Shown in pieces: positions 1 to 6,927 of a stretch of 18,234 bases of DNA (position 1 is the first letter of the stretch; the number at the start of each line of letters is the position of its first letter). Source of the stretch: Clostridia bacterium (GTDB lineage: Bacteria > Bacillota > Clostridia > CAKSNL01 > HGM11501); assembly GCA_030535815.1 (NCBI GenBank), contig JAUNRD010000007.1, positions 1 through 18,234 of the forward strand, written 5' to 3'. The position numbers were made by a program, and so were the translations under genes. Below the pieces are notes generated by a model. It was not told the DNA's origin. It saw only the letters and a program-made list of their open reading frames with translations, and made no database searches.

Positions 1-69
1 AAAAACAAGGCAGATGTCATTTTAGACAAGCTATTATAATGCTTAGCTATGTCTTACCTTTTCAAACAT
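1..69. other. Left-edge non-coding stretch
   Basis: A short A/T-rich stretch beyond the terminator of the minus-strand operon. I see no gene in it. A TATAAT string at 35-40 has no convincing -35 partner at 16-18 bases, so I do not call a promoter. Confidence 0.4.
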
Positions 70-103
70 AAAAAAGCGTGCTTTTGCAAAAGCACGCTTT
101 TTT
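70..103 (-). terminator. Rho-independent terminator of the minus-strand operon
   Basis: The arms 70-85 and 88-103 are perfect reverse complements (16 bp) around the two-base centre GC, with a G/C-rich core (GCGTGC/GCACGC) flanked by A and T runs. Read on the minus strand, the hairpin ends in six T and begins one base after the TAA stop (105-107) of the F5/8-domain gene. The matching A and T runs make it potentially bidirectional, but the only gene seen entering it is on the minus strand. Confidence 0.9.
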
Positions 104-104
104 A

Positions 105-3059
105 TTATCTTGTAATTGTTATTTCCTGTGTTTCGCCGTTCCATGCCACGTTATATCCGAGCTGTTCGGATACGAATCTTACGGGGATGAAGGTACGGGA
201 ATCCTTGATTACGGGTACTGTACGGAGTGTGTATTTTATATTTCCGTATGTCGGGTCATTTACAAATACTATCTTATAGCCTACCTGAAGTGTAAGGTCA
301 ATATTCTCTCCCTTAACGCCGATTGTCTGATTATCGCCGTTCCAGGAAATTTCAGCACCCATAAGCTCTAAAAGTCCTCTTAAGGGAATTAATGTTGTGC
401 CGTTTACGATGTAGGGTGCAACGTCGATGGTCTTTGCCTTATCTTCTCCGTTTTCCCTGTACTTAATCTCGTTGGAACCTACGGTAAGAACATACTTCTC
501 GCCGTCATCTTCACCCTCGTACTGATAGAAGTCAAGCTCCGCTACACTTACACGCTTAGCGAAATATTCGTGCACGGTAAACTCGATATATCTTATCTTC
601 ATCTCTTCGGGCAGGGGGATTTTCTTTGTGGAAAGATCCTTATCCAGCACAATATCTTCTGCAACGGGAATCCAGTTTTCGTTGTCAGCACTTACCCACA
701 CGCTTGCCTTGAGCCAGCAACCGTGAAAGTCATTGGTGTCACGGGGAGTATAGGTGATTTCCTTAACCCTCTGTACCTTTTTCATATCAACAACGAAAAT
801 TACCTCTTCACCGGTTTCAAGCTGTTCTGTCTGCCAGAAGGATTTAACGGTTCCGTCAAGTGCCTTGTCGGGAGTAGAGGTAGCCCAGCTTTCACCCTCA
901 TAGCTTATATCAAATAGCTTTTTATCAATTTTATATAAGACTCCCGCTTTTTCAATTTTCCTGAAGCTTTCATAGTCCACGGTTTCAAAGTCGGGATTTT
1001 CGCCAAGAACATTTATCTCAGCCAATGTGCCGTAGCCGCCCACCGCAGAGGTTATTTCAATCCTTATCTTCGATGCCTTTATGTTTGAAAGGAAGAAAAT
1101 TTCCTTATCGCCCACGCTCTGCTCAAAAGGAACATTTTCTTTTATGAGCTCAAGCTCATCTCCGCTTTTTTCTGCCGCATAGAGATTTGCAATGATAAAG
1201 TTTCCGTTCAACGAATCCTGTCTGGGTGTTAAGTTAACACCTGATATGGTTTTCACAAGACCGAAGTCGATGTCTATGTTATAGGGAGGATTGTCGTGGC
1301 CGACAACTGCGCCGTCCTTCGCCTCATACTTTGAGTGCCAGTAGGTTTTTTCGTTTCCGTCAACTGCAAGCTGAATGGTCTGGTTTCCCATGGTGGAGTT
1401 TACTCTTATATCCCAGTTTTTTCTCGAAAGATAGGGAATGCCGTTTTTAGCTTCGCCTTCAAATACCGCATCTTCCTTTGCAGCTGTTCCGCCTGTGAGA
1501 AATTCAATTTCTGCCGCAGAGCCGTAGTTTGAAATTCCGCCCGTTATTTCAATTTCAATAGCCTTCATCTTTTTATTGCCCCAGGTTGCTGATTCGGGCT
1601 TGTTTTTAGCTGCTTCACTTACGAAGTTTGCAAAGCTGCCGATATAAATTCTTTCAAAATTTGTTCCGTCTTCCGATGCATAGATGCTGTATGCTGTTAC
1701 CGTTCCCACTGAATTATCGCTTCTGGGTGTGTAAATCCATCCCGAAACATCAATTGCCGAAGGAAATTCAACTCTTATCTTAAAGGGAAGTTCGTCCCTT
1801 GATACTATTTTCGAGCCTTCTGCCGTATACTTTGAATGCCAGTAGCTTTTCACATCGCCGTCAAAGGCCTTAGCAATGGGAGTAAATTCGCTTGTTGCTG
1901 TTATTTTCCAGTCAGCGCCTTTGGGGATTTTAGTGCCGGAGAATTCAACGCCTGAGCTACCTGATGCAGAAGCACTTCCGCTTCCGCCGTTTTTATAAAA
2001 TTCAATTTCTGCCGCTGTTCCGTAGCCTCCGACAGAAGATGTTACTTCAATTTTTATAAACTTCATACTTGTCTTTGTAAAGAAGTCTTCATACAAAGTC
2101 TGCTCTTTAACGCTGCCGGGTGTGCGGGTGAATTTACCCGTATGAATTTTAGTAAAGTTTACACCGTCATCGGATGCATAAATGTTATAGGCAAGGATTG
2201 TACCCGTGTCATTATCGTGACGCATTAAATAGCGCCAACCTGCGATTTCAACCGTTTTTCCGAAATCAACCGTTATGGTGTGGGGGCATTCTTCCTTGCT
2301 TACGATTTTTGTTCCCTCTGCTTTGTATGCCGAATGCCAGTAAGTTGACTTGTCACCGTCAAAGGCTTTCCCTGCGGCGTTTCCGGTGCCGTAAGCACTT
2401 GATGCACTTATATTCCAGGAACCGTCGTTTTTAAGAAGCTCCCCTGCTAAGGCTGTGCTTGCAGCGGGTGCTTCAGCCTTGGGTGCAGATGTACTCTGTC
2501 CCTTAAAGGGCTCGCCGTTTTCGATTGCAGTTCCGCTTGTTCCCTTTAAGAATTCGATTTCAGCCGCAGTTCCGTAGCCTCCACGGCTATTTGTTACCTC
2601 GATTTTTACAGCCTTCATTGTATACGTGCCCCAGGAGGCCTCAGAGGGAGTAAACTCCGCCTTTGTCTTGGTAGCGTAATCAAAGGTGCCGGTAAATATT
2701 TTATTGAAGTTTTCTCCGTCCTTTGAAGCATAGATATTATACGCCAAAACCGTTCCTGTTTCGTTGTCCTTACGGGGTGTGTAACGCCATCCGGAAATTT
2801 CCATATCCTTACCAAAATTAATTGTGATAACGTGGGGGCATTCGTCGTGGCTTAAAATTTTGCTGCCTTCTGCCTTGTAGTTTGAGTGCCAATTGGTGGA
2901 TAAATCACCGTCGAAAGCATTTTTAATGCTTGTGCCTGTCTGGCTTGTAACAGAAATTTCCCAGGAGGAATCAAATGGAACAGCTTCCGATGCACTTACA
3001 GCCATGCACATAGACATAACCATAAGAAGAGAAAGTAAAATTGCAAATATTTTCTTCAT
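105..3059 (-). CDS. Secreted protein with five F5/8 type C domains and a C-terminal stalk domain
   Basis: 984 residues. A typical signal peptide (MKK, hydrophobic stretch, VSASEA) covers about residues 1-25, so the protein is exported. Five discoidin-like F5/8 type C domains follow at about 27-172, 210-355, 379-521, 546-685 and 712-845. The first four carry the family signature of a D-G-[DN] turn followed by a W-H-S triplet (W57, W241, W407, W574) and end in a G/Y-G-[TS]-A/L-A-E-I strand. Domains 1 and 2 are close duplicates (shared YKAEG, ECPH, LAYNIYAS). Domain 5 has W742-Q-T instead and is divergent. Short Ser/Gly/Ala linkers (about 178-208 and 358-375) separate the first domains. Residues 856-984 form a copper-amine-oxidase-N-terminal-like ('stalk') domain with two halves marked TLIPLRGLLELMGA and TFIPVRFVSEQLGY, a module often found on Firmicute cell-surface proteins. 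No catalytic domain is visible; the inferred role is glycan or cell-wall binding alongside the upstream glycoside hydrolase. The ATG at 3059 has GGAGG eight bases upstream. Confidence 0.9.
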   Translation of the reverse strand: MKKIFAILLSLLMVMSMCMAVSASEAVPFDSSWEISVTSQTGTSIKNAFDGDLSTNWHSNYKAEGSKILSHDECPHVITINFGKDMEISGWRYTPRKDNETGTVLAYNIYASKDGENFNKIFTGTFDYATKTKAEFTPSEASWGTYTMKAVKIEVTNSRGGYGTAAEIEFLKGTSGTAIENGEPFKGQSTSAPKAEAPAASTALAGELLKNDGSWNISASSAYGTGNAAGKAFDGDKSTYWHSAYKAEGTKIVSKEECPHTITVDFGKTVEIAGWRYLMRHDNDTGTILAYNIYASDDGVNFTKIHTGKFTRTPGSVKEQTLYEDFFTKTSMKFIKIEVTSSVGGYGTAAEIEFYKNGGSGSASASGSSGVEFSGTKIPKGADWKITATSEFTPIAKAFDGDVKSYWHSKYTAEGSKIVSRDELPFKIRVEFPSAIDVSGWIYTPRSDNSVGTVTAYSIYASEDGTNFERIYIGSFANFVSEAAKNKPESATWGNKKMKAIEIEITGGISNYGSAAEIEFLTGGTAAKEDAVFEGEAKNGIPYLSRKNWDIRVNSTMGNQTIQLAVDGNEKTYWHSKYEAKDGAVVGHDNPPYNIDIDFGLVKTISGVNLTPRQDSLNGNFIIANLYAAEKSGDELELIKENVPFEQSVGDKEIFFLSNIKASKIRIEITSAVGGYGTLAEINVLGENPDFETVDYESFRKIEKAGVLYKIDKKLFDISYEGESWATSTPDKALDGTVKSFWQTEQLETGEEVIFVVDMKKVQRVKEITYTPRDTNDFHGCWLKASVWVSADNENWIPVAEDIVLDKDLSTKKIPLPEEMKIRYIEFTVHEYFAKRVSVAELDFYQYEGEDDGEKYVLTVGSNEIKYRENGEDKAKTIDVAPYIVNGTTLIPLRGLLELMGAEISWNGDNQTIGVKGENIDLTLQVGYKIVFVNDPTYGNIKYTLRTVPVIKDSRTFIPVRFVSEQLGYNVAWNGETQEITITR

Positions 3060-3067
3060 TATCTCAT

Positions 3068-3077
3068 CCTCCTTTTA
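3068..3077 (-). promoter_or_regulatory. Stop codon/Shine-Dalgarno overlap (TAAAAGGAGG)
   Basis: On the minus strand the ten bases TAAAAGGAGG hold both the stop codon of the glycoside-hydrolase-like gene (3075-3077) and the ribosome binding site of the F5/8 gene, eight bases before its ATG. The layout suggests re-initiation or translational coupling. The identical ten bases occur at 5840-5849. Confidence 0.8.
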
Positions 3078-5831
3078 GTTTAAGTGGGAAAGCACACTGT
3101 TTACATTAGCTTCAGGTGCGCCCGACTTACTTACAGTGTAAATTCCGTTTCCGAGACTCTTAACTTCCCAGCCGTAGCAGTCGGAAATAAGTGTCAGGGG
3201 AATCATAAATCTTCCGTTTTCGTAAACAACCGGAGCTGTCAGCGTTTTTGCAACGCCGTTTACTCTTACCTCATTTGAGCCAAGAACTGAGTATGTAAAG
3301 GTGTTATTTACGATTTCCTTCTTGTCAGCATTCAAATCATAGTGATAGGTGTAGAAGGTGTTGTTTGCGCTGTCATATTCTGTCTTGGAATGACCGTATT
3401 CCATAATTTCATTATACGCATCCTCGGGAACATAGAGTGTTCCGTTCATTTCAACGGGAGCTACTCTTATGTCGGATTCTAAAGTATATCTCTTTGCTCC
3501 GCAGGCAATTAACTTAGGACTTCCCGCCTTTAATACGGAGGTGGATGTTTCCTTAAGAGCCTTTCTGTCTGCATCGGCTAATGCCGTCTGCTCGATTTCG
3601 GTAAAGAGATAGTTAAGCTTTCCGTAGGGTGCAACAGATCCGTCAGAATAGAAGTTTAAGTAATCGCTCGATACATCAACAGAGTCAGACCACTTAAGCT
3701 CCAAGTCAACCACGCCTGTTTCGCCGATTACGCTTCTGGGAATTGCAAGCTGCATCATATTACCCTTTATTGTGTAATTTACATTTGCAACATTTGTTTT
3801 TCCAAAGGGTCCGTCGCCAAACTTTGATACAACGCCCTTTTCTATGATGTAGTCATAGCCTTCCCAGCCGGTTGCATAGTTTCTGTCGGTATTTAAGTAG
3901 AGCGTCATAAAGTTTTCGGAATCACGGATATCCTTTTCACACTCTGCCATAAAGTAGATGTTATCATTATCAAAGGTTGCCTTTGCGCCCTTTATGGAGT
4001 TTACAACTTTTGTGGTATATTCCCATCTTTCTCCGCTCTTGCCGTATTTTCCATAGCTTGTTACGTTTCTTTCATAGTCCTGATAGGAATTTACAAAGTA
4101 AGGGCCAACCTCTGCCCACTGACTTGCATCACCCGCAAGATCAATGGTCTTCATACCGGAGGCAACAGGTGCCTTTCTTGCGCCCTTATACTTTCTTACA
4201 AGGTCGATTAACATATTGTAGCAATCGTCCTTTAAGGGACCGCGGTTAGGCTCAAAGTCACGGCTGTTTTCATAGTCGAAAAGGTCAACAAAAGCGTTTT
4301 TGTTTCTGCCGTAGGATTCAAAACGTATTGCATCCCATTCGTTCCATCCGTCAATCATCATAAATTCGGGATCGGCGTCAAGCGCAAATGCCGCCTGCTC
4401 ACGGAAGAAGTATGCTTCTCTCATACCCTTTTCGGTATAGTCTTCACCGAAGGCTTCGGAGAAAGCTCTTCCCTTGCAGTATTCGGAAGAGAATGCGCCA
4501 ACCTCTTTCTGTCCGTAAATTGTGGACTGATTGATGCCTACGCCCACAACCACATATCCCACTCTTCCCGTTTCGGGATTTACGTCACGGAGAGTCTGGG
4601 GGAAGTTTTCAAGCCACATCCACTCATCTATCTTTGCTTCGCCGTTTCTGGGGCCGTTGTACTTAACATTGAAAAGAGAATCTATTTCCGTAAAGAGTGC
4701 CTTTTCTGCATCTGTCTTCATAGCGGACTCATAGTTTTTATAATCCGCCCAGCCGTAAAGGAGCGGCGCGCCGTCCTTATAGTACCAGATATCGGTATAG
4801 TCGTTTTCAACAAAGCAGGTATAGTAAATTGCCGAAACCGCTCTTGCCGCATTGTCCGGGGAAACTCCGAGATTAAGCATAACACAGAGCTTGGGTGCGT
4901 CAACGCCGGTAGATTTAGCATCACGAAGTGCTTGTGCCAAAGTGTGAATTGTTGTCTGATATGTATTTCCGCCGTTTGAATAGTCAAGGAACAAGGAATC
5001 AACCCCTGCTATTGCAAACATTTCCGCGTGCTTACGGTAGGTCCAGTAGTCAAAGGAATCATAAAAGCCGAAAACGGGCTCGCCCCAGAAGTATTTACCC
5101 TGAATATCCCACGCCTTATGGAAATAATCCTCTCTTGATCCGGGATTTGCCGCAATGATTTCGGGAATTACTGCCGCGTTTCTGTTGGAAGAATCGGCTC
5201 TCCAGTTCCAGTAAAGCATACCAACCTCGCGAAGGCCTTCCTTTACGCCGCCAACCTCTTCATAGGTGGCAACGGCACGACCGAAATTGTCAACTCCAAC
5301 CCAGGTATCGGAATAGAGGTCAATAATTTTTGAATCATCAACCTTTGCGGAGGTCACATCCTTTGTAACCTTTTCTTCCGACAAGGTAATTTCCTTTATT
5401 GCGATATAGTTTGTTGTGCCGTTTCCGTATAAGCTGTAAAAATAAAGGTCGTGAACACCCGTCACAGGCTCGATTGCCGCCTTTACGGTTACATCGGTGT
5501 TTTCAAAGTCGGGCATTATGGTAAGGTTACCGATAATTTTGCCGTTTTCGGGCGAATCTATCATAATAAGATAGGTGTCGCCGTTGTTTCCGCCTGAAAC
5601 ATAGAGGGTATTGTTAAGCTTCATACTTACGGAATTCATTCCCGTAAGGTCAACGCCCTTAAATCCGAAGCTGTCGCCACGGCTAAGCCCCCTTATAAAA
5701 GCGTCATTTGCATCAAAGCTGCCGTTTTTGATTGAAATATCTCCAACCTTTAACGCAGCATCTTTGGCAAAAACACTCATACAGGATAAAACCATAATGA
5801 GCGAAAGTGCCAGACATAAGATTTTTTTCAT
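3075..5831 (-). CDS. Secreted glycoside hydrolase-like protein (GH71/GH99-type barrel, CBM9-like module, stalk domain)
   Basis: 918 residues. A signal peptide (MKKILCLALSLIMVLSC..VFA) covers about residues 1-22; the Cys at 17 lacks a clear lipobox context. Residues about 25-155 are a beta-rich, CBM6-like region. Residues about 170-555 look like a (beta/alpha)8 barrel of the GH71/GH99-like group: VGMLYWNW, WGEPVFGFYDS (E251), AGVDSLFLDYSNGG (D283), EWMWLENFPQ near 402-411 and MMIDGWNEWDA (W496, N497, E498, W499). E498 and E251 are candidate active-site acids, by analogy only. Residues about 562-742 resemble a CBM9/DOMON-like sandwich (IDLAGDASQW; FDNDNIYFMAECEKDI; YLNTDRN..GWEGYDY). Residues about 768-905 form a stalk domain (GTLYVPEDAYNEIM; GRFMIPLTLISDCYGWEV). 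It is the middle gene of the operon, 15 bases after the upstream stop. The substrate cannot be read from the sequence; endo-acting glycan cleavage at the cell surface is inferred. The exact GH family is uncertain. Confidence 0.7.
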   Translation of the reverse strand: MKKILCLALSLIMVLSCMSVFAKDAALKVGDISIKNGSFDANDAFIRGLSRGDSFGFKGVDLTGMNSVSMKLNNTLYVSGGNNGDTYLIMIDSPENGKIIGNLTIMPDFENTDVTVKAAIEPVTGVHDLYFYSLYGNGTTNYIAIKEITLSEEKVTKDVTSAKVDDSKIIDLYSDTWVGVDNFGRAVATYEEVGGVKEGLREVGMLYWNWRADSSNRNAAVIPEIIAANPGSREDYFHKAWDIQGKYFWGEPVFGFYDSFDYWTYRKHAEMFAIAGVDSLFLDYSNGGNTYQTTIHTLAQALRDAKSTGVDAPKLCVMLNLGVSPDNAARAVSAIYYTCFVENDYTDIWYYKDGAPLLYGWADYKNYESAMKTDAEKALFTEIDSLFNVKYNGPRNGEAKIDEWMWLENFPQTLRDVNPETGRVGYVVVGVGINQSTIYGQKEVGAFSSEYCKGRAFSEAFGEDYTEKGMREAYFFREQAAFALDADPEFMMIDGWNEWDAIRFESYGRNKNAFVDLFDYENSRDFEPNRGPLKDDCYNMLIDLVRKYKGARKAPVASGMKTIDLAGDASQWAEVGPYFVNSYQDYERNVTSYGKYGKSGERWEYTTKVVNSIKGAKATFDNDNIYFMAECEKDIRDSENFMTLYLNTDRNYATGWEGYDYIIEKGVVSKFGDGPFGKTNVANVNYTIKGNMMQLAIPRSVIGETGVVDLELKWSDSVDVSSDYLNFYSDGSVAPYGKLNYLFTEIEQTALADADRKALKETSTSVLKAGSPKLIACGAKRYTLESDIRVAPVEMNGTLYVPEDAYNEIMEYGHSKTEYDSANNTFYTYHYDLNADKKEIVNNTFTYSVLGSNEVRVNGVAKTLTAPVVYENGRFMIPLTLISDCYGWEVKSLGNGIYTVSKSGAPEANVNSVLSHLN

Positions 5832-5839
5832 ATTTTTAT

Positions 5840-5849
5840 CCTCCTTTTA
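5840..5849 (-). promoter_or_regulatory. Stop codon/Shine-Dalgarno overlap (TAAAAGGAGG)
   Basis: The same ten-base module as at 3068-3077. The stop codon of the 288-residue protein (5847-5849) runs directly into the ribosome binding site of the glycoside-hydrolase-like gene, whose ATG (5831) lies eight bases after GGAGG. This fixes the start of that gene. Confidence 0.8.
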
Positions 5850-6713
5850 CATTTCAAGTATATATAAATTTCCGCAGACGTCGCTGTAGAGCAGCGCTCC
5901 ATCATGGAAATCTATCATTTCCGCCTCCGCTTCCATTCCGAGGGTACGGAAGTCAAGAAATTCAACTTTTTTCTTTTTAACATCAATTATGCGAAGTGCG
6001 GGGAAGTTTACCTTATCCCCCGTAAAGCCTTCGACGGAGTAAATTTTGCCATCATTAAAGCATCCGCCCTGAATAAAGCGGTGGCGCTCCGTATCAAAAT
6101 ATTCTTTAATGTCTTCTTTTTTCAAGACAACCTTTTTTATGCCGTATTTTTCGTCAATTTCTCCGTCCGTTATCTTTGGCATATCAAAGGCAAAATATCT
6201 TGTTAAATTATCGCCGTCCTTCATGGTGTAGCCGTAATAAATCTTTCGCTCTCTGTCAATTACAAAGTTTCCGTAGGGGCGTATGTCACTTCCTTCGCCC
6301 GATGATTTCCAGACTTCATCCTCTGCAAAATCAATTGTAATCATCTGCAGGAGCGTTGTTTTGAAGCTTTCCCCATCCCGCTCCAATCTGTATACAAGGC
6401 TTGTTCCCTTAAGGGGATTTTCAGAGGCAGCATAGTTATTGTATATATTGGAGTAAAGCAGAGGGAATTCATCATCGGGCGAATAATATTCGCAGCCGAA
6501 ATTTACCGCATTGGAGTGCGGTACTATTTCCTCCGCCCTGTCAAGATAAAAAGATGCAATGGCAGTAAGCTCTTTTGGCTTCTCTGCCGATTTATCAACC
6601 TTTGTAAGATCATAAACACCGCAGTGTCCCCTGGAGTTAAAGCGGAAAAGAAGGTCAGAGAAGATGGCGCCGTCCTGATCGCCGCATATTTTTGCAATAT
6701 GTCTTATTTTCAT
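5847..6713 (-). CDS. Cytoplasmic protein of unknown function, possibly beta-propeller
   Basis: 288 residues from the ATG at 6713, which is eight bases after AAGGAGG (6722-6728). I do not recognise the family with confidence. It has no signal peptide or membrane segment, so it should be cytoplasmic. It is built of short beta-type stretches alternating with charged turns, e.g. GAIFSDLLFRFN, GNFVIDRERKIYYGYT, GGCFNDGKIYSVEGF, LRIIDVKKKKVEFLDF, and the end AEAEMIDFHDGALLYSDVCGNLYILEM, which looks like closing blades of a beta-propeller. No catalytic motif stands out. It is the first gene of an operon whose next two products are secreted glycan-handling proteins, so a sensor, regulator or intracellular sugar-related role is possible; that is inference from position only. 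Confidence 0.75.
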   Translation of the reverse strand: MKIRHIAKICGDQDGAIFSDLLFRFNSRGHCGVYDLTKVDKSAEKPKELTAIASFYLDRAEEIVPHSNAVNFGCEYYSPDDEFPLLYSNIYNNYAASENPLKGTSLVYRLERDGESFKTTLLQMITIDFAEDEVWKSSGEGSDIRPYGNFVIDRERKIYYGYTMKDGDNLTRYFAFDMPKITDGEIDEKYGIKKVVLKKEDIKEYFDTERHRFIQGGCFNDGKIYSVEGFTGDKVNFPALRIIDVKKKKVEFLDFRTLGMEAEAEMIDFHDGALLYSDVCGNLYILEM

Positions 6714-6721
6714 AAAAAACA

Positions 6722-6728
6722 CCTCCTT
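6722..6728 (-). promoter_or_regulatory. Ribosome binding site that decides the start of the 288-residue gene
   Basis: AAGGAGG on the minus strand lies eight bases before the ATG at 6711-6713. An in-frame GTG at 6720-6722 overlaps the end of this site and cannot use it, so the ATG is the start. Confidence 0.85.
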
Positions 6729-6733
6729 ATTAT

Positions 6734-6762
6734 ATTATAAAGGATAACAAAGCCTTTTTCAA
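6734..6762 (-). promoter_or_regulatory. Sigma-A type promoter of the minus-strand operon
   Basis: On the minus strand, -35 TTGAAA (6757-6762), a 17-base spacer and -10 TATAAT (6734-6739) make a near-consensus promoter. The expected transcription start is near 6727, which falls at the ribosome binding site, so the leader would be only about 14 bases before the ATG at 6713. It would transcribe about 6.6 kb to the terminator at 70-103. Confidence 0.75.
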
Positions 6763-6790
6763 CAGTATTTTTTTGTTCAAAACCGATAAC

Positions 6791-6826
6791 TTTTTGTATA
6801 AAACGAACATTTGCCGTATACAAAAA
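6791..6826. promoter_or_regulatory. Symmetric inverted repeat in the divergent control region
   Basis: TTTTTGTATA (6791-6800) and its exact reverse complement TATACAAAAA (6817-6826) are separated by 16 bases. Because of the symmetry each strand shows a TTGTAT-17-TATACA promoter-like pair: plus strand 6794-6799 and 6817-6822; minus strand 6818-6823 and 6795-6800. It lies between the two stronger divergent promoters and may be an operator for a dimeric regulator, a second bidirectional promoter, or both. No regulator gene is adjacent. Confidence 0.5.
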
Positions 6827-6866
6827 CTTTTTCCTTCGGCGTATTTAATTTTATGCATATTTTTTA

Positions 6867-6895
6867 TTGAAAACAGCAAAAAAAAGTGTTATACT
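6867..6895 (+). promoter_or_regulatory. Sigma-A type promoter of the ddh operon
   Basis: -35 TTGAAA (6867-6872), a 17-base A-rich spacer and -10 TATACT (6890-6895). The expected start is near 6902, giving a leader of about 26 bases with the ribosome binding site at 6913-6918. This placement also excludes the in-frame GTG at 6886, which would lie upstream of the transcript. Confidence 0.8.
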
Positions 6896-6912
6896 TGAAA
6901 AAAGCAAATAAG

Positions 6913-6918
6913 AAAGGG
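6913..6918 (+). promoter_or_regulatory. Ribosome binding site of ddh
   Basis: AAAGGG lies nine bases before the ATG at 6928. It supports that ATG over the upstream GTG at 6886. Confidence 0.7.
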
Positions 6919-6927
6919 CTGATTTAT

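Noticed and set aside
35..40. TATAAT at the left edge as a promoter
   Set aside because: No -35-like hexamer lies at the right distance and no downstream plus-strand gene is present.
570..917. Plus-strand reading frames opposite the F5/8 and glycoside-hydrolase genes
   Set aside because: Same reason: shadows of strong coding regions with signal peptides and recognisable domains.
6711..6722. GTG start at 6720-6722 for the 288-residue protein
   Set aside because: It overlaps the Shine-Dalgarno sequence itself; the ATG at 6711-6713 is correctly spaced.
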